A stretch of 64,000 bases of DNA, taken from contig JADWOT020001851.1 in assembly GCA_036345935.2 (NCBI GenBank), forward strand, positions 124,001 through 188,000, written 5' to 3'. Both the position numbers and the translations under genes were made by a program. This stretch comes from Taenia hydatigena (lineage: Eukaryota > Platyhelminthes > Cestoda > Cyclophyllidea > Taeniidae). The notes beneath the pieces were generated by a model, which was given only the letters and a program-made list of their open reading frames with translations, made no database searches and was not told the DNA's origin. How positions within the stretch are numbered: position 1 is the first letter of the stretch; each line of letters opens with the position of its first letter. Shown here in pieces: positions 35,900-49,140 of this stretch.

Positions 35900-36830
35900 C
35901 GGAGGCTCGCACAACACCAATCATGCGCTTACACCCCCTTTTCGTTGATCTAGACCCCACCTTGTTGCGAACCACATCTGTCTCACATACTCTTAGCTTG
36001 AAAGTAGTAGCATAGACACAAAATTGCAAGCATGAACTAATACTGTATGCATTGCTGCACTCACTTGGGTTAACTTCAGTCACTTCAATGAGGCACTTCA
36101 CCTGATTGATCATTCTGTCGTCTTTGCTTGCGGCCCAAATCAGTACTTTCTGCAACTCACTGTCAAAGGCTACTGAAATCCCGGCCAACAATAAAATGCT
36201 ACCATTGAGTTTTACTAATTCTATTTTAGCTTTGTAGTTCATGGCAGCCACTTCCATTCCATCTACTCAACAGTGTGGGATTCTTGTCCGCCGGTGTATA
36301 CACAGAGTTCTGTGCCCAAAATAGCAAAATATGTAGGTATTATTATCAATTTCTGACGAAATAATGCTTATACGTGAAAGGGTGGTGTGTACCTTGAGTT
36401 CTTTTACAAGTGGTGAGGCCGGCTGCAGAATGAATTGTCATAGGCGCAATGACATAATTATCTGATGATTTGATGCCACTGAGGCATAAAATTGCACTCA
36501 CCCTCTAGATAAAGCACAAAAATGGTGCGCTCAATTTAGTATAAAAATAACCTGCTTGGTTTTACAATGCTGCTATCTTCTACCACCAAACGCTAACCCT
36601 CTTTAGTACTAATGTAACCTCTTTTGAGGTTAAACTGCTTCTTCTATGTTTTTACTGCATGCCACGCACTTGATAATGCTGGGTGCCTTTACAGTCGGTC
36701 GTGCATGGAGCAGAGTCAAAAAAGGGCATGAGAGACTGCTGACTTACTCTTTTGTAGACTGACTGCATGTTGGTGACCGTTGTTATGCACAGTTACTTCC
36801 CCTCTGCTTAAAATGCAGGAGTCTCTGGCT
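35900..36830 (+). repeat. diverged segmental duplicate, copy 2
   Basis: Partner of 33480-34400. On the minus strand it carries a 143-codon frame (35826-36257) with several cysteines, but copy 1 has stops at the matching place, so I do not call it a gene. Confidence 0.5.
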
Positions 36831-39800
36831 CACTAGAGTCTGTCTGCGATTTGTCAGTCGACAGAAGTAGTGCAGTCACATCACTGTTCGATCTGATAAC
36901 AAAGCTATTGACAGATCCCTTGCTGTTGTTTGACATCCTGTACCCAATGATCATGTGTGTTCCGGCAATGGCATGTGACCGACGTCATGCTCACTTAGAG
37001 CGCAAGTACGTTTAAGGAATGGGTGGCTGGTAAATGAATGACACTTATATGAGAAATAACTTTGTGCAGGTACTTGTCCAGTGGATGAAATGTGCCCGCG
37101 AATGAGTCAGTAAGTCCATTAAAATAGGAAGGCGATGAAAAATAATGATGTACACCGGCAGTAAATATGGATGGAAATGTGGAAACATGTGTGGTGGATT
37201 GCATGGTAGCTGCACGATTTCCGAACGGCATTCATTACTCTCCAGTCGATTCAGGATTACAATCTTCGTGGTAGATGCATGCAATGTGATTGTGCAGTTG
37301 ACAATGACCCGCCGACTGATGTTGATATAGACAAAGGGGTCCGATCATAATAGCCAGCAAAGGAAAACAAGGGGATACAAAAAGATATGCAAGAGAGCCC
37401 CCCAGCAAAGGCAACTACTGAACTTGAGACCTGTTTTGTAAAAAAATGGCAAACGTAAATCGGTTAACTTTCAAGGATAACACTACAATCGACTGTCTGA
37501 GATACTGCATGCTGCCTGCAATCGTCTTCTCTTTTGCTTGAGGCAAAAGTGCTAGAAGTATGGATACGAGTTACGAAATGAAGAAAGCACGATAACATCA
37601 GTGAGCTAATAATATTTGGTATGTCTGTTTTGTGTCGTAATGCGACACCAGAACTGTCGGTACGGACATAAGTCTAAATTTTGGACTATAACCTGGGCAG
37701 GGAATTGCATTCATACGGACTATCCACTTTTCTATCACTATTCCGGTAATGATTTCGATCATCCTTATTCGATGTCTGCGTTCCTGCACAGAAACTCTTA
37801 TGAATTTTCTGCTGGCTATTAAAATAAACGAAAACGTTTCTCTCTCCTTCTTACCTAAGCAGCAGCGATTCTGTAAAATATTTCACTCAACTGGTCCACT
37901 TCGTCATCTCACTCTCACAAATTTGAAATGTAGTGATAGTCGATAGGTAATCTGTATGAGAACCTTTTTCAATGACCATCCCTAAATTCCTTTCAGATGG
38001 AATTTCGTCGTTAAATTGTTTGCAAAGCCGTTCAAGAACCTTGGCGAGCAGCGAATCTGAATAGTGTCTGTGCTAATATCAGCTGCGTTGAATGACCTAT
38101 TTAAAGAGAAGCAAAGAAATTTCGTTGGTGCGCAATGGTGCCATAGCACCAGTGCAGTCGCCCCAGCTTCCACTTTGACTTTACAATTGCCGACTTTTCC
38201 AGTACGCGTTGCTGCAATTCTAGCTATAGAAATTTAGGATAAAATAGCCAGCTGACAAAGGCGCCCTTTGCCCATTAAATTTATCAAAGGTTGTTTAATA
38301 AAAACCATTAATTTGGTTGCAACGCGCTTCTGCAGATGGATTTGTCGCTGTTTATGAATCTGCTAATAAGTAGCAAAGTGCTATTCTTTAGAAAGCACAG
38401 GGTTGGACTCGATAGCTTCGACTACACAATCCATTACATGGATGCTTTGCCATTCAGCAAGACTACTGCAACAGCCACTCAGGAATAGCTCATACTGCAT
38501 CATTTGTCAACCATTGTGAGTCTAATGAATTCGATGAAACTTGAGGCATGAAGGCTTGAGTGTCTCGTTACTGCTGTGTAGATGAAATTGCGAAGTGGTA
38601 CCTCAAAGTTCATAAAGAGAGACTCGTCAAAAGATTTCGTGGTCCGTAGAAATGAGGTGGTTACGATGGGATCTCCAGAAGAGGCGGCATTGGTGGGGTC
38701 GGCTAGGCCATTACCACCAGTATCCGAAGCACATGACCTGATCGCTTATGAATCCGCTCCTACTTTTGACTTTTGTGCATGAGTACTAGCCAGGCTAAAA
38801 TGCTTTGAAAAAAATCTGTGCATATGTCGACTAGTGTGGTTGCTAAAAATACTACATTTGCCAGATTATGGAAATAGGGCTTGCCTTTTGCCTCTCTAGA
38901 ACTGATGAGCGATTTATTGGTAAAATTTGGCTCCAGTCAGATTTACAAGAAGTTAGCTGTATAAAGGAACTAGAAAACTCTGCCAATACTATTCTGACCT
39001 TCGAATCGAAAATCTCGAAACGCTATGAAATTTTAGCCAGTGGAGGGAAGTAAAATCAAAACTACACAATTTCGCAATTAACATTCGACAAAGACTAATC
39101 TGAGTTGACTGCCAATTTGATTCAGACATTTACCTACCTACCGCTCTACACTGTATTTCCGATTAGTTTTTCACTTTCACTGGTGCACGATTCAACTCAA
39201 TGCCCTAAATTTTACAGGTTCGGCAAGTCAGTATTTAAAGTGAGATTGAGATATTTATTGTGAAACCTACATTTTATTTTTTGCGGATCCCGGAAGTGGG
39301 ATGGTTCTCTCCTTTTTCCAGATCAAAATATTGTCGAGTTACATCTTGTCAAACTTTCTGAGACCACTATTATCAGGAAGTTCCCATCCTCAACTACTAC
39401 CTATATGAGTGTGAAAATCACACAAAACCAGTGGCAGTGTTTCCAAGCCGTCCGATTCAATTCGGCAGCAGGTGATTGCCAAAGCAGAGACCTCGTGATA
39501 TTCACGTCAAATGCAGATTATTAAAGGGCCTGTAGAAAGCACTCCTCCACAGCAATTAATTGAGTCGGCTGATCTAAGATAAAAGGCTTATCTGGCAAAT
39601 GTTAATCTAAATGAGTGCAGCATAGCACAAAATATTTGAGAGTATGCACGGGAGTGCCACGCGCCTGTGATCCTACTTTCAAAATCGACAGAAGAATATG
39701 CGAATGCAGTTGACAAAAAAGTGGGATGCTAGTCAACCGAGGAGGAAATGGACGTGCATGAACATGAGTGAGAAAAGTCTTCACTGTTTGAAGCAATTGC

Positions 39801-42800
39801 AGACCACCTTGCAGGCATTGCTTTAATCATGCTGTCGTAAAACACTTGAATGAAGCAGTAGTTTATTGATCAGGCTAAAACTGCTGTTGATGGCATTGCC
39901 TAAGTAACAGACACTACATCCCTGACCACAAGGTAGACAATGATGATTTTCATCACCTCATGTCGCCTGATGGCAGCTTGGGTTCAAGCAGTTTAGAGAA
40001 CTCAGAAATTGAAGTGAGAAGGAATTGGCGGTAATGGATTTAGAGTTGCTTGCTTTTAGAGCACAATCAATGCAACAGTATTCTGCCTTCTTCAAGTGAG
40101 CTAGTAAATCTATGGTAGTCATGTTTGCAGACTGTGGAGAATCACCAAGAATGACACCATTCAAAGGTTCTAATTTGGGCGTAGGGGTGTGCAAAACTGT
40201 TGCTTACTGCGATCGAGGAAAACGTAGCCCAACACTTATGGACATTTTGACATGACTACATCACGCGTTCTCGTAGACCGCCCTTTCCACCGTTGCCAAA
40301 CGTTGCTGTCTATTGGTGGGTGGGATCGTTGACATAGGAGTACAAAGACCAGAGGGATGCACCTGCATGCCCGGGCGCTTGCTCCTGTCTTGCAGAGGAA
40401 TTAGCCCTGTCAAAGACATGAATCAGAGGATTATTTATGAAATGGGAAAATTTTGACCACTGGTAAGCCATTAGCGATTAGTGGGCTGCTGATGCAAGCA
40501 GACCAAGGTGATGACTTAAAGTGTTACCTTCATTCTACTTGACTACGCATCGTTGCAAGTCTGTTACTGAAGCATGGTCAGCAGCTGTGCACCGAAGGCA
40601 TCCAGACCAATTGTGGATGAAATGTGACAGACGTTAGGTGTGCTCGTTTTACTGTTTATTGTAAAGGTGTAGGGAATGAGGAGAATTGTTGAGGCTGCTA
40701 GTACATTCTGGACCTGTTTTCTATGACAAATGGCATAAAAATTGTGATGAATATTTGCTTGTCCAAAGATATCTTGATGACCTAGTTAGAGTCTGTCACT
40801 TTTAAATTGCCTTCACAACCTTAAGTACTACATTTCGTCGGCAAACACATTATACCTTAATTCCCTTCTGTTATCGAACGTTCTTCGTGTTCTGTGGAGT
40901 AATGCATGTATCGTAGTGCGTTAAAAGAGGCAGTTATTTGAGCAAAGAAGGCCTTTGTCATTGTGCTGCACCAGGTGCAGAGTAGAGGAAATGGTTTTGG
41001 TTACAGGGCAGGAGTGGTGGTGCATCCATTAATCTGCTTGACTGAATAATGAGCATAAGGGCAATCAATGGACGCAGATGCTGCCCATGTATGCGGTTCC
41101 ATCACGGGGCTCTTCCTCTCCTACTTATCGTGCCACACTTTTCTCCAGTAAAAGGTATGGTTGGAAGGTTTTGCGTGCTTCTACATTGTCTTAGTAGCTG
41201 TATCAAGCTCATACTTGTAAAGCCTAGCCTTGCTGTACACTGTAGGAGAGATCGAGCCAGTAATCATTTGACTTGGATGCTGTGCTGCATTCACTGCATT
41301 GTACTGCAAGCACAAACCAGAGGGGAATGCTGTTTGGGTGTTATGCATGATGGAGACGTGCAAATATGGTATGATATCAAACCTACTCCTCGTCACTGTC
41401 TGACCAAAGAATAGCTCTCGGAATGTGTTATGTTTGAGCGAGTCAGGTGAATGCTCCTGCACTGCCAGTAGATACTCATGAGCATCCTCGTGGCGATGGA
41501 AGTGTAGTGATTCTTAGATGACTGCAAGGAATCCTACCCGCCACCAAATCAACTTATCCACGTTGCCATCTACTTACTACCCTCCATCACATTAAACTCT
41601 CTTAACACAGATCATTTCCACTCCTCACCTTGGTAGGAAAATGGTAACACCATTACGGGCAAGTCTCTAAGACCGATTGTAAGTGTTACCTTTATTTGAT
41701 TCCACTGAATGCTGCCTGTGGTTCGCTTTGTGTAAAATAAAAATCCTAGAATCAACCAAATTAAATGGTGAGCAGATGGATCCCCATACACGCATTAAGC
41801 CACCTTTATATCAGAGTAACACTGTAGCCTATAGGCATCCTTCAACAGCCATTTGGGCATTCAGATGCTGTCTCTTTGCCCTCTCGTGACCAATTTCAGA
41901 GGAGATCCTTTGTGAGTATTGTCCCCGCCTTCTGATTAGCTCATTTCATTAACTTAGCTGACATTGTGCCTCTCCATAACACTTTGACCTCCAACGTTCG
42001 TCCAGCCGCTGGAAGCAGAAGGGAGTAAAATAGCCCACGTCACCATTCCACTAAGTCGGTGAGTCATCCGAGGCATCTATTACACATCTGGTAGAACCCA
42101 ACGTTGAGTTGTCGGCGTACTTACCCTATGAGCCTCAAGCGTCTGTAACAGGCCCAACTTAGTCATCCTCAAAGTAAAAAACCTTGTTGCTTTCTAGCTA
42201 AACGTTGTTTGTATTACCTGTCTGCAAACAACCTCTAACATTCGCTTTTGCCTCTGTCAAGTCAATTAGCCTCTGAGTTTCTGCAATCAAGGCGGAAAAT
42301 AAGGGGATAGTCATGAGATCTTCCTGTAACATTCCGAAGGCGTACAAGAGAGTGCTTCATCTTCGAAAACAGAGGTGGGCATAAAGCACGTGAAACCACA
42401 TCACATTGTTGCGAGACATCGCACGACCTTATACACTCACTGTCTATCCTCGCCTTCTTCATTTGCCGCAAGCAGACGCTTGTCTGGCCTTGTGACTAGA
42501 CAATCGTAGTCAGGATATGTTAAATGACTGGAAAGCGGAGTAGTTGCGCTGATGTCTAAAAATAAGTCGCTCACCAAATGTGCTACTTTCCTGCTGACGC
42601 CTCCTCAAAAGCATCCATTCAATACAATGGACATTCATCGCTCATTTTGCATGCAAAAACATCTTTGGCTATGTTAAAATGGTGAAATTCGTGTCAACTT
42701 CCTGCGCGACAGATAAATCTGCTCCGATTGTTTGGTTGTCTGAATCTTCTGACTCATCTCGCTTCTTGATGAGGGTCGTTAGAGACGAAAAGATGCAACA

Positions 42801-43329
42801 ATGGGGTGGCAACCACTTTATCAGTGCTATCAGAGTTCAGACTACAAGTGCTCATGCAAACAACTGCAGGGATTTGCCGCATGATTGATTGTTTGAATAG
42901 GGCGTTCCTAATAAGGAAAAAACTATTTTTGTATTTTTTATTGATAAAACTGTTACATAATACCACACTCTCTGGCTTAAAGTGACTTTCCCTGATGAAT
43001 AATGACTTAAAGCCAAAGTCGTTCGTGCTTTGGCGAAGTGTCAAGTTAAATGTATCACCCGGCGGCTTTCCCCAAGAAGAACTTCGAGAGGAGCGTTGCC
43101 GACGTGCAGAGCAACTAAGGGTGGGATGGTCCGCCAGCGCGACTCAGTCCTTTGAGGGTCGTTGCGCAGATGGAATTTAAAAAAGGGGTCAGTAAAACCC
43201 GCTGAAATTAAGGAAGAGTGTTAATGTGGCTAGGAACTAAATTTAAGTTGAACACGCAGCTACCGCTCCTGACTTTTCCGTTTTGACTTAAATGCCGTTC
43301 TTTGAGAGAACAACCAAGGTTTTCAAATC
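36831..43329. other. gene-free stretch of about 6.5 kb
   Basis: Many short frames on both strands (for example 37616-37822, 38582-38782, 41049-41414), none with splice, promoter or homology support. I recognise nothing here. Confidence 0.45.
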
Positions 43330-44343
43330 TACACAAGGCAGCTCAAACTCTTCCTGTTCAAACAAAGCGACAGTTCCTTAAAATAAGTAATTACTACTTG
43401 CTACAAAGGGGCGGCATTATTTGGGAGACGTCGTTAAGTCGTATTGAGAAGGTAAGCAAAAGGCAATTCATCGCAATCATTGTGGGATTGTCCAATTAAT
43501 GTAGTTAATATATGCTGCAAAAGGAGGAGCTTGTTTGGTAAATTGCCTAGAAAATACTCGACTGAATGGCAGATGCAATGGGAAGCGGAGGTCCACCAAT
43601 TAACAGGCGTCCACAGTCGCACAAAAACATGGCAACATGATCATGCGAATCTCACTGCTATTTTAAATGCCAATTTTACTTTTCAACGTCACTTTCTTAA
43701 GCTCGTACTTAACTCCCATTTGTCACTTTGCCTAGCGATGGGTTAGGTGAGCTACAACTACCTTCCTATACCTACTGGACTGGTGTATAGAGTAATTATT
43801 GAGACGATGAAGCCCTTTTTTACTCCTCATGGACACTATGACCTTTCCTTTGATCTTTTGATTATTCCTGATGTAAACTTGCCCAATGCGAACCGTAGTT
43901 GTCCCAAAATGCCCACGCAGTGTCTATAGAGGGCCACAAAACATTCACTATTGTGGGGACAGCATGCGTTAACGCATGACCTGGGTAACTTCAATCGCCT
44001 CTCGACAGCCAAGTGCTGACGTATTTCCAATGCAATGTTTAAACAGATATTATTACCTTCAAATTGATGCGATGTTAGGTAGAGAAGGTAAAAGTTAGTC
44101 CTGATGAGTCATCAGATTGCATGCTGTGGTTACCATCTTAAGGTAGATCAGTGTCGTGAAATACCGAGGCGAGTGTAGAGGGGGGTCAAAATGTAATCCG
44201 CTTTGCTGATTAACGTGAGGTACTGATCGAAGTGTTGCCGTTATGTGGAAGGACTCTATTGGTCCCATTTATGGAGACATTAATTTTAGCATTACAGCTA
44301 GAACATTATTCTTCCTCTTTTACAACTTTCGCTTATAAGCGAA
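43330..44343 (+). repeat. tandem duplication, copy 1 (1,014 bp)
   Basis: Repeated almost exactly 1,249 bp downstream at 44579-45592, with about ten single-base differences (around 99 % identity). Short frames within it (43480-43746, 43747-43929) are the same in both copies and show no recognisable product. Confidence 0.95.
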
Positions 44344-44577
44344 GTAAGACAAATAAACGCCTTGACTTGCCACTTGATCGCCTCAAATGACCCTGGTAGC
44401 TTTGAAGCATTAGCGCAATTAATATCTATGGAAAATCCTTTTATCCCTTAATTCTAGATAGAAGTAGGTTTCATACAAGACATTCGCTGCGCAAAAAATA
44501 ACCCCAAGGAATAATTCTGCTGCTTTAAAGTCATGGCCTTCTTGAAATGGATAAGGCTACCCGCCGCTGCCACCATT

Positions 44578-44578
44578 N
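44578..44578. other. undetermined base at the duplication boundary
   Basis: A single N lies immediately before copy 2 begins. It suggests a join made during assembly. Confidence 0.9.
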
Positions 44579-45592
44579 TACACAAGGCAGCTCAAACTCT
44601 TCCTGTTCAAACAAAGCGACAGTTCCTTAAAATAAGTAATTACTACTTGCTACAAAGGGGCGGCATTATTTGGGAGACGTCGTTAAGTCGTATTGAGAAG
44701 GTAAGCAAAAGGCAATTCATCGCAATCATTGTGGGACTGTCCAATTAATGTAGTTAATATATGCTGCAGAAGGAGGAGCTTGTTTGGTAAATTGCCTAGA
44801 AAATACTCGACTGAATGGCAGATGCAATGGGAAGCGGAGGTCCACCAATTAGCAGGCGTCCACAGTCGCACAAAGACATGGCAACATGATCATGCGAATC
44901 TCACTGCTATTTTAAATGCCAATTTTACTTTTCAACGTCACTTTCTTGAGCTCGTACTTAACTCCCATTTGTCACTTTGCCTAGCGATGGGTTAGGTGAG
45001 CTACAACTACCTTCCTATACCTACTGGACTGGTGCATAGAGTAATTATTGAGACGATGAAGCCCTTTTTTACTCCTCATGGACACTATGACCTTTCCTTT
45101 GATCTTTTGATTATTTCTGATGTAAACTTGCCCAATGCGAACCGTAGTTGTCCCAAAATGCCCACGCAGTGTCTATAGCGGGCCACAAAACATTCACTAT
45201 TGTGGGGACAGCATGCGTTAACGCATGACCTGGGTAACTTCAATCGCCTCTCGACAGCCAAGTGCTGACGTATTTCCAATGCAATGTTTAAACAGATATT
45301 ATTACCTTCAAATTGATGCGATGTTAGGTAGAGAAGGTAAAAGTTAGTCCTGATGAGTCATCAGATTGCATGCTGTGGTTACCATCTTAAGGCAGATCAG
45401 TGTCGTGAAATACCGAGGCGAGTGTAGAGGGGGGTCAAAATGTAATCCGCTTTGCTGATTAACGTGAGGTACTGATCGAAGTGTTGCCGTTATGTGGAAG
45501 GACTCTATTGGTCCCATTTATGGAGACATTAATTTTAGCATTACAGCTAGAACATTATTCTTCCTCTTTTACAACTTTCGCTTATAAGCGAA
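44579..45592 (+). repeat. tandem duplication, copy 2 (1,014 bp)
   Basis: Near-identical to 43330-44343. Divergence at an allelic level plus the N at its start make a misplaced second haplotype as likely as a true tandem repeat. Copies part ways just after GCTTATAAGCGAA. Confidence 0.95.
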
Positions 45593-45603
45593 AGTTGTAA
45601 AAG
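45566..45603. repeat. 38-bp perfect palindrome
   Basis: CTTTTACAACTTTCGCTTA is followed directly by its exact reverse complement. The centre lies near the end of duplication copy 2. In copy 1 only the first arm and the first few bases of the second arm are present. It may be a recombination or assembly breakpoint, or a hairpin. Confidence 0.9.
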
Positions 45604-48600
45604 CTTAATTTAGTTTTTGCCTTTTACCTATTGATTCAATGTACGGACAAGAAATAAAGATCTTGAAGGGCAATTTATGAGACCATGACATCAGTGCACA
45701 TGCTACTTATTTCCATAGTAGGCTTCAACAGGCAAATATAATTGGAGACTTTCCCCTAGTTGTCTCAGCAAACTAAGCTGCTTACTCTCTTAGTCACCTT
45801 TCCTCTCGCATATCTTAATGTTTCTTTCGTTGGTTTGAGCCGAAGTCACCTCATTTTTCGCCCGAATGATACGTCGATCACCCGTGTTGTCGCGAAAGCG
45901 GTGCAAGCTTTTCTTCTGTTTCTGCCCTACTCAATGTGCGTGACGTTTAGTGCAACTAAAATTCGAGATGCGTTCTCTTTCCCTTTCATCACTTGCAATA
46001 TATTTGGCAGATATCATCGCCCTCCCACTTGTTCGCTACACTGACGACGAAAATGGCAGAATTCAAGGCTAGGAACTGTATCATTGGTGTAGAAACACGC
46101 TTAAATGTTACTGACATGGCTTGGGATCCTCGTCATCACGAAGTGGTTAAGGCTGCAGGTAAAAGCAGTCACGAATTTGCCGCGTTAGTGATTACATTCA
46201 CATGCGATCCAAAATGATATCAAATTGACACGACGCTGCTCCCCTTTCATTCATTTTACCGGGGGTTGAGTTGTTTGCCAAGTTGTTTGTTGTACAAGTG
46301 ATTAAAGGCATGGAATGGAGGCACCTATTCAAGCTTTTCTTAAAGGAGTTATAGCAGAGCGTTATTAGTTGAATGGCTTTTCAGTGATTTCAAAAGAATG
46401 GAGAATCTATCTCCTTGATCAACGTTAAAAATGGGCTATTGAAAGACCTAGGCGCGATAAAGCTACCAAGATTCAGTCCATTCAGTCTATTTCCTAAAGG
46501 ACACACCATGATCCATTCTACGCATTTTATGTTCATTTAATAATTTCCTTTCCAATCATTATTGTAACTGCATATATCAAGTGTTTTTAAAAACTTACAG
46601 ATTTTACTACCTGGCTGTTGCACATTATGTTCTAGTTGGCAAGGCTCATGTCCACGTCATGCTAGTCACGCCGATCATGAAAATTCCCATTTTTATCATT
46701 GCTGAGATACTATCGGCTTTAAAGGCCTCGTAGTTCGCTCACCTGTTCTCCACTTCAACTGCGTTTTGTCTGAGCTTGCTGTCATGCGATATGGTTTTGC
46801 TGCCCAGCAGGCGACCTGTGGAGACAGTTGGGTGGCACTATTGGCGGAAGCCTTATTATTGGTTGTAACCATTTAGAATGATGTGTTTACGACAATCGGT
46901 CTATGGGATGATGTTTTATGAAACTGCTGATAGCCAAGTCTCGGCATTCGTACCTCAATTTTGAAGTGGATCCTTTTAAAAACAGTCAAAAACATTCAAA
47001 GGAAGGAAACTATCCTAGGTAACGAAGGCACACAGACTAAACAGTTCGCACTCAATCAACTGTGCCTATCCTTCGATAAGCTAACCGTCTTGTATCCACG
47101 AGGAAGCACGGGGTAATTAAAACAAAAGACATTGGCCGTATTTTCGTAAAGACCTTATAAAGCCAAAACGAGGTCGCCAGCCATGGCACCAATATGCAAA
47201 AAATTAATGCGTGGAACCATAGCGTGATTTGAGCTTATAAACTCGGTTAAAATAAGCGATTGGGACTGAGGGAGGGCAAATCCTTTGGATGGTCCCAAAT
47301 TTCTATTCAATATCAGGATTGTTCTTGTCGGTCGGGATCAAAGTAGGAAGGCATAAGCTCAAGCCCTCACAAATCTAAGGCCGATCTCCCTAATATACTC
47401 AATGGCTGAAAAACAAACAACTTTGAGCAATATATAAAGCGGTTTATGAAAGCTCTATGATCCAAAATAATCCAAAATCACTTTTTTAGATATGCACATC
47501 AATCCACATATTGATGAAAAGCTACCCGGATAAGATAAATCAAGAGACCGCTACTGAGGTCTACGAAATGCACGTGGTGAAACTTCAAACAGACCAGCAA
47601 TGAAATGCATGGAGTGAGGCCAAAGAAAGAGAAGTTAATTTCACAAAGTCGAAAAGTATGAAATAAAGCAGAACGCGGTTCAACGAACCCCTTTTCACAA
47701 TTCCTGACGGGCGCATTTGAATTATCGTAAGAGATTATTTAGAAGTGGGTGAGTAACCGCTAATCCTCTTCTTTGTTGAGGGGCGAGATTCACCCAAACT
47801 CTGGAGTGCTATTTAAATGTCTTCATGAAAGTCTCGAATGCTATAATCAAGCAAGTCTGGTGAGATTTACCGCGCATGCTCCACAGCCTTAACAAAACAA
47901 AACACCCAACAGCCATTTAAGGTGACAACATGCGGAGGCAGACAGTGGGAAAGGTAGCTAACGCAAACAACTTTGTTCTCACTTAGTGGCTATCGCTTAT
48001 ATAAGTGAGCCATTATTATCAGTAGCAAACCTCTGTTACAATAAATGTGTTTAGTTGGGTTGCCGCCATCCACTCCACATTAAAATAGAAACTTGATAAC
48101 TTACTATTCAGCAGTGGGAAGTAAAGCAGCATTAAAGACAAAAGAAAGCGCAACGCTTAGGCAGAATATGTCTATACATTAAGCAAGCGGAGAGGATTTT
48201 AGAGGTTGCTAATGGATTATCCACAGTTCAGTCACATCTATTTAATAGGTTACACAATCGTTATGTGTGGACTGGATTTGATTGAAACCTGACGATTCGC
48301 ATCGCTTAAACAATCCAGCATTTTAACTTTCACCATGTTTGTACATCCCAATGTAACATCAAGCATGCTTCGGCTTTGTGCAATTTGTCACGATGCATTT
48401 CTTAGCAAATAAGTTTGCCACGTGATGTTAGCACGACTGCCTATGGAGAACAATTACCTAGCAATGATAACGCTACAACTCAGTCAGATGTCTACAGTGC
48501 TGTGCCTCGCGTGCTCCAGGTAAATGCACTGATTCCAATAACTCAAGAAGAATTTTGACTCGTTTACCACTCTGAGTAGTAAGATTGCCTTACGATATCG

Positions 48601-49140
48601 CATGCTTTCCATATCTCTCATTCTATAACAGTGCGTACTAGGAAGCCTTGGATGATGAAGAATTTTCGCTTTGCTAGCGGCAGAACCCCTATTCGCTTTC
48701 ACCATACATACGTCACTCCCATAACACATCCCACAAATCATCTAGCATGCAAAAATTATAGCAGTAGTAAGGACCGTGCTAACGCTCCTTCATCGCTAAG
48801 GTTAGCATCCATTGCGCGTTCCATCCAAGTCACTTCGAGTCATATCGCCAATGCGCATGCCATTTGTGTCGGTCTGGCTATAGTTAACGCCTCGTTATCC
48901 ATAGAGAGTCAGAAAGTTTGAGTTTGCATCTAACGATCCTTCGTAAGAGTCATGCATCCAGCAAGATTTAGATTCATTAAGCAAATTCTTGGCCTCAAGC
49001 AGTCATTAGATTCAGGACCAAAGAACTCCAACGGCTCTATTATAAGTAAAATCATCTTATCACTAGTGTAAGTGCAAATGCATGGATCTTCAGTTATGTT
49101 CATTGAGACGTCTGAAACCGGATCCGCACCTCATCTTCGT
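45604..49140. other. gene-free stretch downstream of the minus-strand F-box gene
   Basis: No supported exon. A frame at 45760-46044 starts with a hydrophobic stretch but has no ATG at its start. No standard AATAAA was found close after the F-box gene's stop. Confidence 0.4.

Noticed and set aside
35826..36257. 143-codon minus-strand frame with several cysteines
   Set aside because: The matching place in the related segment at 33.5-34.4 kb is full of stops, and no splice or promoter signal supports it.
41049..41414. 121-codon cysteine-rich plus-strand frame
   Set aside because: No acceptor, TATA box or poly(A) signal was found, and an overlapping antisense frame exists. The length is within chance for this window.
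43480..43929. Short frames shared by both copies of the 1-kb tandem duplication
   Set aside because: The copies are so alike that shared frames carry no evidence of selection.
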